Source: Fischerella sp. PCC 9431
GTDB lineage: Bacteria; Cyanobacteriota; Cyanobacteriia; Cyanobacteriales; Nostocaceae
Direction: 5' to 3'
NCBI RefSeq assembly: GCF_000447295.1
Contig: NZ_KE650771.1
Location: forward strand, 1,694,598-1,758,597
DNA: 64,000 bases
Positions 45,725 through 53,491 of this stretch are shown here, one piece after another. Under the pieces are notes generated by a model that was given only the letters and a program-made list of their open reading frames with translations, was not told the DNA's origin and searched no databases. Position numbers and translations under genes: made by a program. Numbering within the stretch: the first letter of the stretch is position 1; every line of letters begins with the position of its first letter.

Positions 45725-45940
45725 TTAAACTTCTTGTTTTTGTTTCATTTGTTCAAGTTTTTGAGCGATCGCTTGAGCATCTTTGCCTAAAAAAATATTA
45801 TTATTGCCGTTACTCCAAATGATGTGACATGCTAATTGCCAAGATTTATGAATATGAATCTGGCGAAATTGAATTTGACGAGCGTAAGCTAAGTTTAAGC
45901 AGCCTCTTGTGGGTGTTTGACAGAGAATAGGTTGTGGCAT
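45725..45940 (-). CDS. Small protein of unknown function (71 residues)
   Basis: A 71-residue frame with good cyanobacterial codon character and a GCGATCGC site near its end. It contains three cysteines (CQTPTRGCLNLAY early, ACHIIW in the middle) and a C-terminal charged helix (AQAIAQKLEQMKQKQEV). I know no domain for it. It lies between the VapBC-like pair and an XRE gene, in reverse orientation. The ATG at 45940 is preceded by a weak ribosome site. It could be a zinc-binding or membrane-proximal small protein, but that is speculative. Confidence 0.55.
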   Translation of the reverse strand: MPQPILCQTPTRGCLNLAYARQIQFRQIHIHKSWQLACHIIWSNGNNNIFLGKDAQAIAQKLEQMKQKQEV

Positions 45941-46086
45941 AATGAGTTAAACCTTGAATAAAGGGTAGAGAGGCGGTTTCTGCTTTGGTAGGTCGGAACC
46001 GCTTCTCTTATTTCATTATTTACTAGTTAATTACGCTTGTCAATAGACGTAGTTAAATATCACGCAAAGTATAGTAGTATATTGCT

Positions 46087-46314
46087 ATGGATATGAAACA
46101 GTTAAGAGAAAAAATTGGCTTAAGGACAGTAGACGTAGCATCAAAACTAGGAATAGCTGAATCTACTGTTCGCAATTGGGACAGTGGTAGACATTCTCCG
46201 AGATTGTCTATTGAAGAAATACCGAAATTCTTAGAGGTATATCAATGTACTCTTGAAGAAGCGATCGCAGCAGCAAAAGAAAGTAGAAGGAAGTTTGATG
46301 AAGCGAATTCCTGA
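46087..46314 (+). CDS. XRE-type helix-turn-helix regulator
   Basis: A 75-residue protein that is one HTH_3 (Cro/C1-type) domain: MKQLREKIGLRTVDVASKLGIAESTVRNWDSGRHSPRLSIEE is the five-helix core, with the recognition helix near ESTVRNWDSG (about 28-37), followed by KFLEVYQCTLEEAIAAAKESR. Such stand-alone proteins regulate prophages, restriction systems or toxin-antitoxin loci. It is immediately followed by a 21-bp tandem array whose first unit begins 18 bp after the stop; the array units could be binding sites, but that is inference. Start: ATG at 46087. Confidence 0.88.
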   Translation: MDMKQLREKIGLRTVDVASKLGIAESTVRNWDSGRHSPRLSIEEIPKFLEVYQCTLEEAIAAAKESRRKFDEANS

Positions 46315-46331
46315 TTTAATCTTTTGCAGGT

Positions 46332-46562
46332 CGATGCAATCGCAATGTAACGCGATGCAATCGTAATGTAAGTCGATACAATCGTAATGTAACCCGATAC
46401 AATCGCAATGTAACCCGATGCAATCGTAATGTAACGCGATGCAATCGTAATGTAAGTCGATACAATCGTAATGTAACGCGATGCAATCGTAATGTAACGC
46501 GATGCAATCGTAATGTAACCCGATACATTAACAATGTAGGGCGATACATTAACAATTATTGT
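46332..46562. repeat. 21-bp tandem array A, 11 units
   Basis: Eleven consecutive 21-base units of the type CGATGCAATCGTAATGTAAC plus one base, starting at 46332, 46353, 46374 and so on. Nine are close to consensus; the last two have CGATACATTAACAATG instead. Each unit contains the partial palindrome CGAT-N-CAATCG. No ribosome site precedes it. Confidence 0.93.
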
Positions 46563-46626
46563 TATGATGACCACAGAGAAAAAGCGATCGCACAAATCTA
46601 TTAAAAATTTTGTAATCCTCTTGTAG

Positions 46627-46646
46627 AGACGCGATTTATCGCGTCT
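46627..46646. repeat. GTAGAGAC-type hairpin at the start of array B
   Basis: AGACGCGA/TCGCGTCT is a perfect 8-bp stem. Its right half (ATTTATCGCGTCT) is the same word that is repeated in array B. Confidence 0.7.
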
Positions 46647-46829
46647 GACACAACATTTATCGCGTCTGATACAACATTTATCGCGTCTGATACAATATTT
46701 GTCGCGTCTGGCACAATATTTATCGCGTCTGGCACAATATTTATCGCATCTGGCACAAAATTCATCGCGTCTGACACAATATTTATCGCGTCTGGCACAA
46801 TATTTATCGCGTCTGGCACAACCCCAACA
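46641..46829. repeat. 21-bp tandem array B, about nine units
   Basis: Units of 21 bases, GCGTCTGGCACAATATTTAT plus one base, start at 46641, 46662, 46683, 46704, 46725, 46746, 46767, 46788 and 46809 (the last diverges). The sequence is unrelated to array A but the period is the same. Confidence 0.92.
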
Positions 46830-46946
46830 TCATGACGAAAATTCTTAACCGAACCGTAGAACCGTAGGGTGTGTTGTCGCGTTGCGCTACGCACCATCCT
46901 AGATTCCTGCTGCGTTAGGACTAATATCCATAAAGCACCCTACCAC

Positions 46947-49586
46947 TCAACTCATTTTGTTCTCAAACACCCAACGGCGAAACAACTCCACAACAATTCG
47001 CCAGCGTCCCTCAGTCTCCTCAATCACATCATGACGCTTCAGAGTCTCCAGCGCTTCCTGCAAACTTTCCTCATCCATATTTATCGCGTCTAAACTCAAC
47101 CCTTCTGGATGAGGTGCAAGCACCTTCAAAATTTCCTGTTGACCAGCAGCACCCTGCAACGCTTGACCCCAAACGCCATCAAAATAATAATTTCCCTGCT
47201 CAAAAAACTTCGGGTCATCAACAACTGCTTTCACATCCTCAACCGTGAAAGTGGGATTACGAGAGCGTCCTTGCTCAAAAACAAAATCGTTGTAGTGGCG
47301 AACCAGCAAGAATCCCATCAACTGCACTAAATAAGGTTGACCGTGGGTGAGGTCATAGATTTTATCTAACGCTTCTGGTGTGTAATTCAAGGGAAAATCC
47401 TCATCTGGATTGGCGAGAATCTGGCGAGTCGCCGCACGTTCGATAAAACTAACCCGAATATTAATAAAGCTACCGTAAAAGGGTTGAAAATAATCTCTGG
47501 TCATCTCATCCAAAGTGTGCAGACCAGCCAAAGCAAACGCGACTTTAGAATTCATTTGCACTAATTTCCGCAAAAACCCCATAAAATCTGGAGGGAGTTT
47601 TCCCGCCTCAATCAGTTCCTCGATTGTCTCGAACTCGTCCAAAGCAATAATTAACCCCTGTAGAGACGTTACATGTAACGTCTCTACAATCTGTTTCAAA
47701 TAACGTTCAAAAGTCAGCTTGGGAGATTTGAGCCAATCATCATCATTTGGAGGTGATAAATTTACCACTTCAGAAATTGCATCACTAATCGCCATCAGCA
47801 CCTCACTCAAATCCCCCAAACCGAGCAAATTGACATAAGCAACCTTAACCCCTGAGCCTAGACAATTAGCAGCATTACGCAAAATAGAAGTTTTACCCAT
47901 GCGTCTGTGACCGTAAATCAGCAAAGATTGCAGCTGCTGACCCATCACCCAAAGTTCTTCCAGCCGTCGCATGACATCTTCCCGCCCCACAAATAGACTC
48001 CCCTCAACAGGATCACCAACTGTGTATGGATTACGCACAGGCTTTGTGATCGCAATTTCCCCCACCTCACCCGCAATATTTAGTAGCGCGTTTTGCCAAG
48101 TTTGAGCAATATTAACTATTAAATCTCGCTCGGCGTTGGGCAAGGAGCCTTGATTATCTAGAATATTTTTGAGTTCTCCTAAAGCACGGTTAAGAGCAAA
48201 AGAGCGGGTAGCCTTAGAAACACTACGCTGCACCAAGCGCACATCCTCAACAACCCGACTGAGACTATTAAGCACTTGCCAAGTTGTCGGACGTAATAGC
48301 GGTTCTGCTGGAAAAGTAGGTAACTGCAAAGTAGCAATATTAGACGGTTCTTTGGCATCGTCACAAGCGGCTAAAGTTTGAGCCAGAGTAAACATTTCCT
48401 TGCCATAGGGAAGATCACTTACTATAGCAAAGGCTTCCTCTGCTTTCGCTGGTTTTTTTTCATGCAGATACCAGAAACCAGCCGCAGCAGCACGAGCAGG
48501 TGTGTCTAAGCGAGTATCTGTGAGAAAACGAGCCTGAAGTTGTTCTCGCCAACGACGAGGGATGAAAAAGAAAAAGGAGAAAGAGAAGAAATCTTTGACA
48601 AAATTTGACTTGAGTGTTTCATTCAGAGAAGCTGAGGCAAAACGCACTAGCTGCCAATCAAAAGGATTTTCAGTCAATCTAGAAACACGCCAAATAACTT
48701 GTTCTGATGAAGTTGTGTCAAGTACTCGATTAACTGCTTGTACAACAGGAATAAATTGTAGGGTATACGCCAGCAGTTGATTAATATTATGTATACCTGT
48801 TTCCCAATCTTGTTGTAACCAGTTGCGTAAGCGCCGAGCAATATAGGGCAAGGGAAGCAGAGTTACACGGGGTAGTAACCAGCTACCATTCTGAAAAGAG
48901 TGTAGATTTAGAGGTGAACCAATCAGCCAGTTTTCAGGACGCAGTGTTGCCACGCCAAACGCCACGCCAAACGCCACGCCAAACGCCACGCCAAACGCCA
49001 CGCCAAACGCCACGCCTAACGCCACGCCAAACGCCACGCCAAACGCCACGCCAAACGCCACGCCAAACGCCACGCCAAACGCCACGCCTAACGCCACGCC
49101 TAACGCCACGCCTAACGCCACGCCTCTCGCCACGCCTAACGCCACGCCTCCCGCCACGCCAAACGCCACGCCTAACGCCACGCCTCCCGCCACGCCTCCC
49201 GCCACGCCTCCCGCCACGCCTCCCGCCACGCCTCCCGCCACGCCTCCCGCCACGCCAAACGCCACGCCTAACCAAATAATATAAATCCCTAGTTGCTGAA
49301 GAATTACACAGAGAAGCACTGGAGTAACAACTGTTAAAATCACTCCTTGGATAAGTAAATTGCGTTGGATGGAATTCTGTTGCAACAACTTCCATCCCTT
49401 ACGCCAATTCATTTCCTCTTCAGGAATATATCCCCCACCAAAACTATCCACATACCACCGCAAAGCCTGGGGAAAATAAAACACCCAGTACAACAGGCGC
49501 AGATAATCCAATGGGTTCCACAGCGAGAGAGGGCGTTTAAGTTTGGGGGCTAAGTCTAGGCGGGGAATTGGGCGGTGTTGGGTCAT
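46947..49586 (-). CDS. Membrane-associated AAA/STAND ATPase with a GVA-x repeat region
   Basis: An 879-residue protein. The N-terminal 106 residues contain a hydrophobic span ([20 protein letters not shown], about 78-97). They are followed by 27 tetrapeptides GVA-F/L/G/R (residues 107-214; DNA 48945-49268). The rest is cytoplasmic: a helical part, then a P-loop ([14 protein letters not shown], about 556-569), Walker B ALDEFE (about 650), an AAA-lid, and a C-terminal winged-helix-like domain ([15 protein letters not shown] ... [16 protein letters not shown]). AAA_16-type proteins of this form are signalling ATPases; several are part of conflict systems. A 30-bp palindrome inserted in frame encodes [10 protein letters not shown] (about 633-642), just before Walker B. 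Start: ATG at 49586. Confidence 0.85.
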   Translation of the reverse strand: MTQHRPIPRLDLAPKLKRPLSLWNPLDYLRLLYWVFYFPQALRWYVDSFGGGYIPEEEMNWRKGWKLLQQNSIQRNLLIQGVILTVVTPVLLCVILQQLGIYIIWLGVAFGVAGGVAGGVAGGVAGGVAGGVAGGVALGVAFGVAGGVALGVARGVALGVALGVALGVAFGVAFGVAFGVAFGVAFGVALGVAFGVAFGVAFGVAFGVAFGVATLRPENWLIGSPLNLHSFQNGSWLLPRVTLLPLPYIARRLRNWLQQDWETGIHNINQLLAYTLQFIPVVQAVNRVLDTTSSEQVIWRVSRLTENPFDWQLVRFASASLNETLKSNFVKDFFSFSFFFFIPRRWREQLQARFLTDTRLDTPARAAAAGFWYLHEKKPAKAEEAFAIVSDLPYGKEMFTLAQTLAACDDAKEPSNIATLQLPTFPAEPLLRPTTWQVLNSLSRVVEDVRLVQRSVSKATRSFALNRALGELKNILDNQGSLPNAERDLIVNIAQTWQNALLNIAGEVGEIAITKPVRNPYTVGDPVEGSLFVGREDVMRRLEELWVMGQQLQSLLIYGHRRMGKTSILRNAANCLGSGVKVAYVNLLGLGDLSEVLMAISDAISEVVNLSPPNDDDWLKSPKLTFERYLKQIVETLHVTSLQGLIIALDEFETIEELIEAGKLPPDFMGFLRKLVQMNSKVAFALAGLHTLDEMTRDYFQPFYGSFINIRVSFIERAATRQILANPDEDFPLNYTPEALDKIYDLTHGQPYLVQLMGFLLVRHYNDFVFEQGRSRNPTFTVEDVKAVVDDPKFFEQGNYYFDGVWGQALQGAAGQQEILKVLAPHPEGLSLDAINMDEESLQEALETLKRHDVIEETEGRWRIVVELFRRWVFENKMS
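47659..47688. repeat. 30-bp perfect palindrome inside a coding region
   Basis: TGTAGAGACGTTACA joined to TGTAACGTCTCTACA, a complete self-complementary 30-mer, lies in frame in the ATPase gene. Its ends match the intergenic GTAGAGAC hairpins elsewhere in the window. Confidence 0.9.
48945..49268. repeat. 12-bp minisatellite (27 units) coding GVA-x
   Basis: On the plus strand the unit is GCCACGCCAAAC, GCCACGCCTAAC or GCCACGCCTCCC (27 copies, all in frame). The variable codon changes Phe, Leu, Gly or Arg. Similar units are clustered: GVAG copies lie together at one end and GVAF copies at the other, as expected for repeat expansion by slippage or unequal exchange. Confidence 0.95.
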
Positions 49587-49617
49587 GTGACATCCTGCTT
49601 AATTCTCAGTCAGCCGT

Positions 49618-49745
49618 AAATCCTGCCCGGAAATGAATTTCCGGGCTAATAGCTAAAGTCCTCTAAAGAGGACTGTAAATTTATCATTAAAGTCCTCTTG
49701 AGAGGACTTGCGCTATGAGCCTGGGATTTAAATCCCAGGCGGATG
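49618..49745. repeat. Four-hairpin element between the two ATPase genes
   Basis: Successive hairpins: 49626-49645 (CCCGGAAAT/ATTTCCGGG), 49657-49674 (AGTCCTCT/AGAGGACT), 49691-49708 (AGTCCTCT/AGAGGACT) and 49719-49740 (GCCTGGGATTT/AAATCCCAGGC). The order and the connecting words (CTAATAGCTAA, TTGCGCTATGAG) are the same as in the elements at 728 and 35377. Confidence 0.8.
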
Positions 49746-49779
49746 TGGACGCAAGACGATAATTGTGCAACATCTAAAT

Positions 49780-50820
49780 TCATTTCATCCCTTCCCTATA
49801 CCGTGCATAATTCTCATAACACAGTTGCATTAATCGCCGGGGATGTCCGCCACTTTCCTCCACTAACTTAATTATTTCCTCCTCGGTAAAACTCACAGAA
49901 GTTTTAGCTAAACGTCTACTAATAAAATCACGCCCAGTAGCTTCATCCCAAGGCTCAATGTACACCTCCTGGCAAATACCAGCCAGTGGAGATGTGTTGT
50001 AACTATCATTAAACAAATCTTTCAGGGATTCACTTGCAGCTAAAACCAACTTCAATGGCGCTTGACTTCCCTCTGCTAAACCGCGCAACTTGTCCCGCAT
50101 TTGACGAGTAAACCCTTGCTCAGTCATCTTTCCTACATTGTCTAAAAGTAGTAAGACTCGTTTATCTCTCAAAGCACGATTTAACTTATTACCCTTACAT
50201 TCAGGTATACCAACTTCATGGCACAATTCACTATAAAATTCATCTTCATCATCAACCACATTTAAATCTAAGAAAACTGGCTGACGCATTAATTGCAGGT
50301 GAATTTCAGCTTCACGTTTGATAGCCCACAGCAGCGAAGATTTGCCAACCCCCTCTTCCCCAATTAAAACGACACTACTATAACTATTTAAATGCTCGAA
50401 CACCTGTCGAAGTTCTTTCTCTCGGTTAAAAAACTCTTCTGGATTTTCTACTCTGCCATGTAGAGGAATGAAAGGATTAATATTTGCATTTTCGTGCCTA
50501 GCAACATTTTCGTCTACTTGTGATCTTTCTGGTTGCTCTAATACCTTCTGTTCTAAATGTTGTTGATATCGATATTTTATTGGATTCTTAAAGTTTGTCT
50601 TTTTAACATCAATTCCTAATTCTTTCCTAATCCTTCTACATAACTCTGGCCCTTTTTCTCTCAGATATTGAATGCTGTAATTATTCTCAGTAATAATTTC
50701 GTCGTAAATTTTTTCTTCCCAAAAACCCACAAAAAGCTTTTCTTCCAACTCGTTTAAAACTAGCTTTTTATGATCAACAAAAAGCTGATTAATAAATTTC
50801 AGCGCTTCTTCTGAGTTCAT
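49780..50820 (-). CDS. AAA ATPase with an N-terminal vMAP-type HTH
   Basis: About 346 residues. The N-terminal 90 residues (EEALKFINQLF, ELEEKLFVGFWEEKIYDEI, YSIQYLREKGPELCRRIRKELGIDVKK) match the HTH that heads vWA-MoxR-associated (vMAP) proteins of cyanobacterial conflict systems. The ATPase part starts after residue 115: NREKELRQVFEHL, P-loop VLIGEEGVGKSSLL (about 153), Walker B VLLLLDNVGK (about 226), and a C-terminal helical lid (EEEIIKLVEESGGHPRRLMQLCYENY). Such proteins usually carry an effector at the C-terminus; none is present here, so this may be a short regulatory form. Start: ATG at 50820 (MNSEEAL); an upstream TTG frame is less likely. Confidence 0.78.
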   Translation of the reverse strand: MNSEEALKFINQLFVDHKKLVLNELEEKLFVGFWEEKIYDEIITENNYSIQYLREKGPELCRRIRKELGIDVKKTNFKNPIKYRYQQHLEQKVLEQPERSQVDENVARHENANINPFIPLHGRVENPEEFFNREKELRQVFEHLNSYSSVVLIGEEGVGKSSLLWAIKREAEIHLQLMRQPVFLDLNVVDDEDEFYSELCHEVGIPECKGNKLNRALRDKRVLLLLDNVGKMTEQGFTRQMRDKLRGLAEGSQAPLKLVLAASESLKDLFNDSYNTSPLAGICQEVYIEPWDEATGRDFISRRLAKTSVSFTEEEIIKLVEESGGHPRRLMQLCYENYARYREGMK

Positions 50821-51010
50821 TGGGCGCAATTTAACTAGCAGAGTAAAGGTAAAAACAAGCCATCAGTTTAATACTTTACCCTACAAACCTACATTTTCCT
50901 ACTTTCTCCTACAGAAGCCTCACCAGATAAACTCCCTACTTCTGTCTACCTACAGCACCCATCTCTAAAGTCATCATGGTGTTATCAAAAAACACCTATA
51001 CCCAACAATC

Positions 51011-51562
51011 ATGAAACTTTCCTCGGCAAAAATCATTGTTCCTCTTTTAGTCGCCCTTATCGGTGCTGCTGCTACCCTCGGTTCTGCTGTAATTGGGCAA
51101 AACCCAAAACATTCTCCTACTTTAACTCCGACAATTTCATCTCATCCCACTAACTCAGAATGCAACCAAAATCTTGCTCAGAAAATCTGTATTGCTAACG
51201 CCACAGTGCAAATTAATAGCGATGAACCTCAACAAGTAAAATTTCAACAACGTCTGCCATTACAAGCCGGAGATACCCTCAAAGTATTAAATCTCCGCTA
51301 CTGTATCCCACCATCAGCAACAGTCAATAAAGTAGAAACAAAAGTATTTATGTTTAAAAATGAAGTTGAAAATTATCAATATGGACTGTTCACTCCTAGC
51401 ACTTTACCAACTAATATTGGTTGTCACAACGTTGGCAACTTTCAATCAACTTGGAAATTAGAACCAGGACAGCACAAAGTTGTGATACCCACCATTAAAC
51501 ATGATGGTAGCAATAGAGTAGTTAATAAAAGCTTCTATTTTCATTTCGATGTCGGACAGTAA
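51011..51562 (+). CDS. Membrane-anchored or exported protein of unknown function
   Basis: A 183-residue protein with a hydrophobic N-terminal segment (IIVPLLVALIGAAATLGSAVIG, about residues 8-29), then a Pro/Thr-rich linker and a soluble domain of about 130 residues. That domain is beta-rich and holds four cysteines (SECNQNLAQKICIAN, LRYCIPP and GCHNVGN) that could form two disulfides outside the membrane. It matches no family I know. It is divergent from the vMAP-like ATPase (upstream) and convergent with the Uma2 gene (2 bp after). Start: ATG at 51011. Confidence 0.7.
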   Translation: MKLSSAKIIVPLLVALIGAAATLGSAVIGQNPKHSPTLTPTISSHPTNSECNQNLAQKICIANATVQINSDEPQQVKFQQRLPLQAGDTLKVLNLRYCIPPSATVNKVETKVFMFKNEVENYQYGLFTPSTLPTNIGCHNVGNFQSTWKLEPGQHKVVIPTIKHDGSNRVVNKSFYFHFDVGQ

Positions 51563-51563
51563 T

Positions 51564-52133
51564 TCACACAAAAAACCGACTCACAACACAACTAAAACTA
51601 GGCAACAAAGGAGAACTCAATTCATCATTATCTAACAACGTGACCATCAACTTTAAAATCCCACTTTCCCGCCGATAAACTTCAACTTGTTGCAAACGCC
51701 AATCTGCAATCCAATATTCCTTGACTCCCCGTGAAGCATAAAGCTTGAGTTTTGCTTCTCTATCCCGACGCTCATTTTCCACACCAGGAGATAACACCTC
51801 TACCACTAAATCCGGTGCGCCTGTCAAATGTCCCGCTTCATCCAGCAAAATTGCCAAACGTTCATGACTCGCCCAAACCACATCTGGAATCACATTATCA
51901 GTTTCCGAAAACAGCACACCAGGAGTAATACTTGCTTGTCCCAAACCACTAGAATCTGACCAAAAATCAAGTTCTCGGAAAATGCGACCACAAGTGCGTT
52001 GATGTTTCCAGTGGGGCGCTCTGGTCATGAATAATTCTCCGTCTATAATCTCATAGCGCGTACCCTCGTTTTCCGCTAGGAGGTCTATGTCTGTAGTAGT
52101 CCAGCGCACGCGATCGCTTGCTGTTTGATTCAT
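51564..52133 (-). CDS. Uma2 family putative endonuclease
   Basis: About 189 residues, second Uma2 protein of the window. Visible features: TDIDLLAENEGTRYEIIDGELFMTRAP at the start, an IPDVVWA strand (about 82) with the first acidic residue, PDLVVEVLSPGVENERRDREAKLKLYASRGVKEYWIADW (Asp, Glu and Lys of the nuclease site, about 107-145) and QQVEVYRRESG. The N-terminal ATG at 52133 (MNQTASDRV) is preferred to an upstream frame (MKKRAA) without a ribosome site. It is not closely similar to the one at 44334. Its end meets the stop of the previous gene with a 1-bp gap, so the two are tail to tail. Confidence 0.9.
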   Translation of the reverse strand: MNQTASDRVRWTTTDIDLLAENEGTRYEIIDGELFMTRAPHWKHQRTCGRIFRELDFWSDSSGLGQASITPGVLFSETDNVIPDVVWASHERLAILLDEAGHLTGAPDLVVEVLSPGVENERRDREAKLKLYASRGVKEYWIADWRLQQVEVYRRESGILKLMVTLLDNDELSSPLLPSFSCVVSRFFV

Positions 52134-52622
52134 AGCGGCTCTCTTTTTCAATAAAGTTATATCTTAAAGCTAACTGATAAATTTGCCATGATTTATCGAA
52201 AAATCTCTTGACAGAAAGTATTAGGTGTGTTTTATTTTTAACTTAATAGACAGAAAAATAATCATTACTTTTAAAAGAAAGTTTTGGTTGCTGTCTCAGT
52301 AGTAAAATTGCTGGTTTCCTGCAAAATTTCTGGTCAACCCGTTCGTTGAACATTCAACTTGATGTCAAATCAAATCATCAAATTGATTATCAGCAACATG
52401 ATTAAATATTTTGCATGAATGTTCATCGAGTTGGTTGACTCGAAGTTGTGTAGGAAACTGATAATTTTATTTCTGAGACTGAAACCGAAAAATCTTACAG
52501 TAGAGAACTGTACCAAAAGGAAAGTACTTATTAAGTATAGATTCCTGGCATCAGGCTATGTACTGCTGGATGTGTGATTTATGAATACTGTCTAGTCCAA
52601 GTAGAAAACTGGAACCAGTATA
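52134..52622. other. Intergenic region with a 200-bp degenerate palindrome
   Basis: The spacer before the NYN gene contains an imperfect inverted repeat spanning 52286-52486, with centre near 52386. Apart from it the sequence is AT-rich and no gene is seen. Confidence 0.65.
52286..52486. repeat. Long imperfect palindrome (two arms of about 95 bp)
   Basis: Three collinear segments of the left arm (about 52286-52322, 52320-52341 and 52333-52356) pair with the right arm (52450-52486, 52431-52452 and 52416-52439), all about the same centre. Identity is about 75 percent in the outer parts, and TGAACATTCA matches exactly. It begins 340 bp before and ends about 135 bp before the NYN start. Confidence 0.68.
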
Positions 52623-53393
52623 ATGTCGAAAACACAACAAAAACAGCAAAAACTTTTAGTATCTATTTACTGGGATTTGCAAAATATTTTTTTAAATCAC
52701 GAGCAAGTAAATTTATTCCTAGCTTTTATCAAATCGAAAGGACAGATTATTGATAAAAAAGTCTACTATAATTCACTTTGTCTAAACCAAGCTTATGAGA
52801 AGAAAAACTTACAAAGCTTTGGCTTTCATTGTATTGATGTACCTTGCATTTTAAAGAACAGTGCAGACAATCAGATTAAATCTGATCTAATTGATGATGT
52901 TAATAAAGAGCAATCCCCAAATATAGTTATCCTAGTTTCAGGAGATGGAGATTTTGCTAATTCTGTTTCTGTTTTAAGACAATTGGGCAAAAAAGTTGTT
53001 GTTATAGCTAGAAAAGGTAATTTAAAAAAGCAATTGAAAGAACTTGCTGACGAAACTTTCTTTGTAGATGATTTATGTGAATTACTCGTAAATACAAATG
53101 AGACTCAGATAAATGCTGTTGATGTTTGTGTTAATTACAACGAAGCTCTAGATTTGTTGATAGAAGCGATCAAAACAGCTTCCAGCCAAGGAAAATGTCC
53201 AAGATTTAACCAGATTGACAGTTTAATGCGCCAGTCTTGTCAGAAATATCAAGGAATTTCTTCTATTAGTACACCTGATGGTAAGAAATTTAAAAGCTTT
53301 AGTTCTTTTATTGATGCTGCGGTGAAAGATGGTAAAGTCCGAAGGCAAAATCAGGAGTTGTTTTTAATAGAGTTCAATAAACTAGTTGCCTGA
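52623..53393 (+). CDS. NYN-domain (LabA-like) protein with a C-terminal helical domain
   Basis: A 256-residue protein. Residues 1-155 form the NYN/PIN-like nuclease fold: IYWDLQNIFL (about 14; first Asp, Asn), a KSKGQIIDKKVYYN segment, DLIDDVNKE (about 88) and NIVILVSGDGDFANSVSVLRQLGKKVVVIA (about 98-127; the SGDGDF acidic pair). Residues about 170-256 form a helical domain with LIEAIKTASSQGKCPRFNQIDSLMRQ, resembling a LOTUS/OST-HTH winged helix that binds RNA. NYN proteins are RNases or RNA-binding regulators; cyanobacterial LabA affects circadian output, but no orthology is claimed here. Start: ATG at 52623, RBS weak. Confidence 0.85.
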   Translation: MSKTQQKQQKLLVSIYWDLQNIFLNHEQVNLFLAFIKSKGQIIDKKVYYNSLCLNQAYEKKNLQSFGFHCIDVPCILKNSADNQIKSDLIDDVNKEQSPNIVILVSGDGDFANSVSVLRQLGKKVVVIARKGNLKKQLKELADETFFVDDLCELLVNTNETQINAVDVCVNYNEALDLLIEAIKTASSQGKCPRFNQIDSLMRQSCQKYQGISSISTPDGKKFKSFSSFIDAAVKDGKVRRQNQELFLIEFNKLVA

Positions 53394-53491
53394 AATAGCT
53401 TTGGAGTTAATAATTTATTCTGAAAAAGCATCTTTAATTAGCAGCTAAGCTATTTTCAATTTCCTAAAATTCTTCTTCAAAAGAGAGAGTT

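Larger units (their letters stand above)
46315..46946. other. Intergenic region of tandem arrays
   Basis: The 632 bp between the XRE gene and the stop of the membrane ATPase gene are mainly two 21-bp tandem arrays (46332-46562 and 46641-46829). A short stretch with GTTGTCGCGTTGCGCTACGC (about 46873-46892), a sequence dispersed in this group, ends it. Frames translated here are repeat artefacts. Confidence 0.75.

Noticed and set aside
46332..46829. CRISPR array
   Set aside because: The repeats are contiguous 21-mers without unique spacers, and no cas genes are near.
46242..46897. Three repeat-like frames on the minus strand (heptad-like YITIASR, VTLRLHR and INIVSDA)
   Set aside because: The 21-bp arrays stay open in several frames because 21 is divisible by three. 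No start context supports them.
48914..49395. Frames coding QTPRQTPR (plus) and WRGVWRGV (minus)
   Set aside because: They are shadows of the 12-bp minisatellite; the GVA-x frame is part of the longer gene with a real ATPase.
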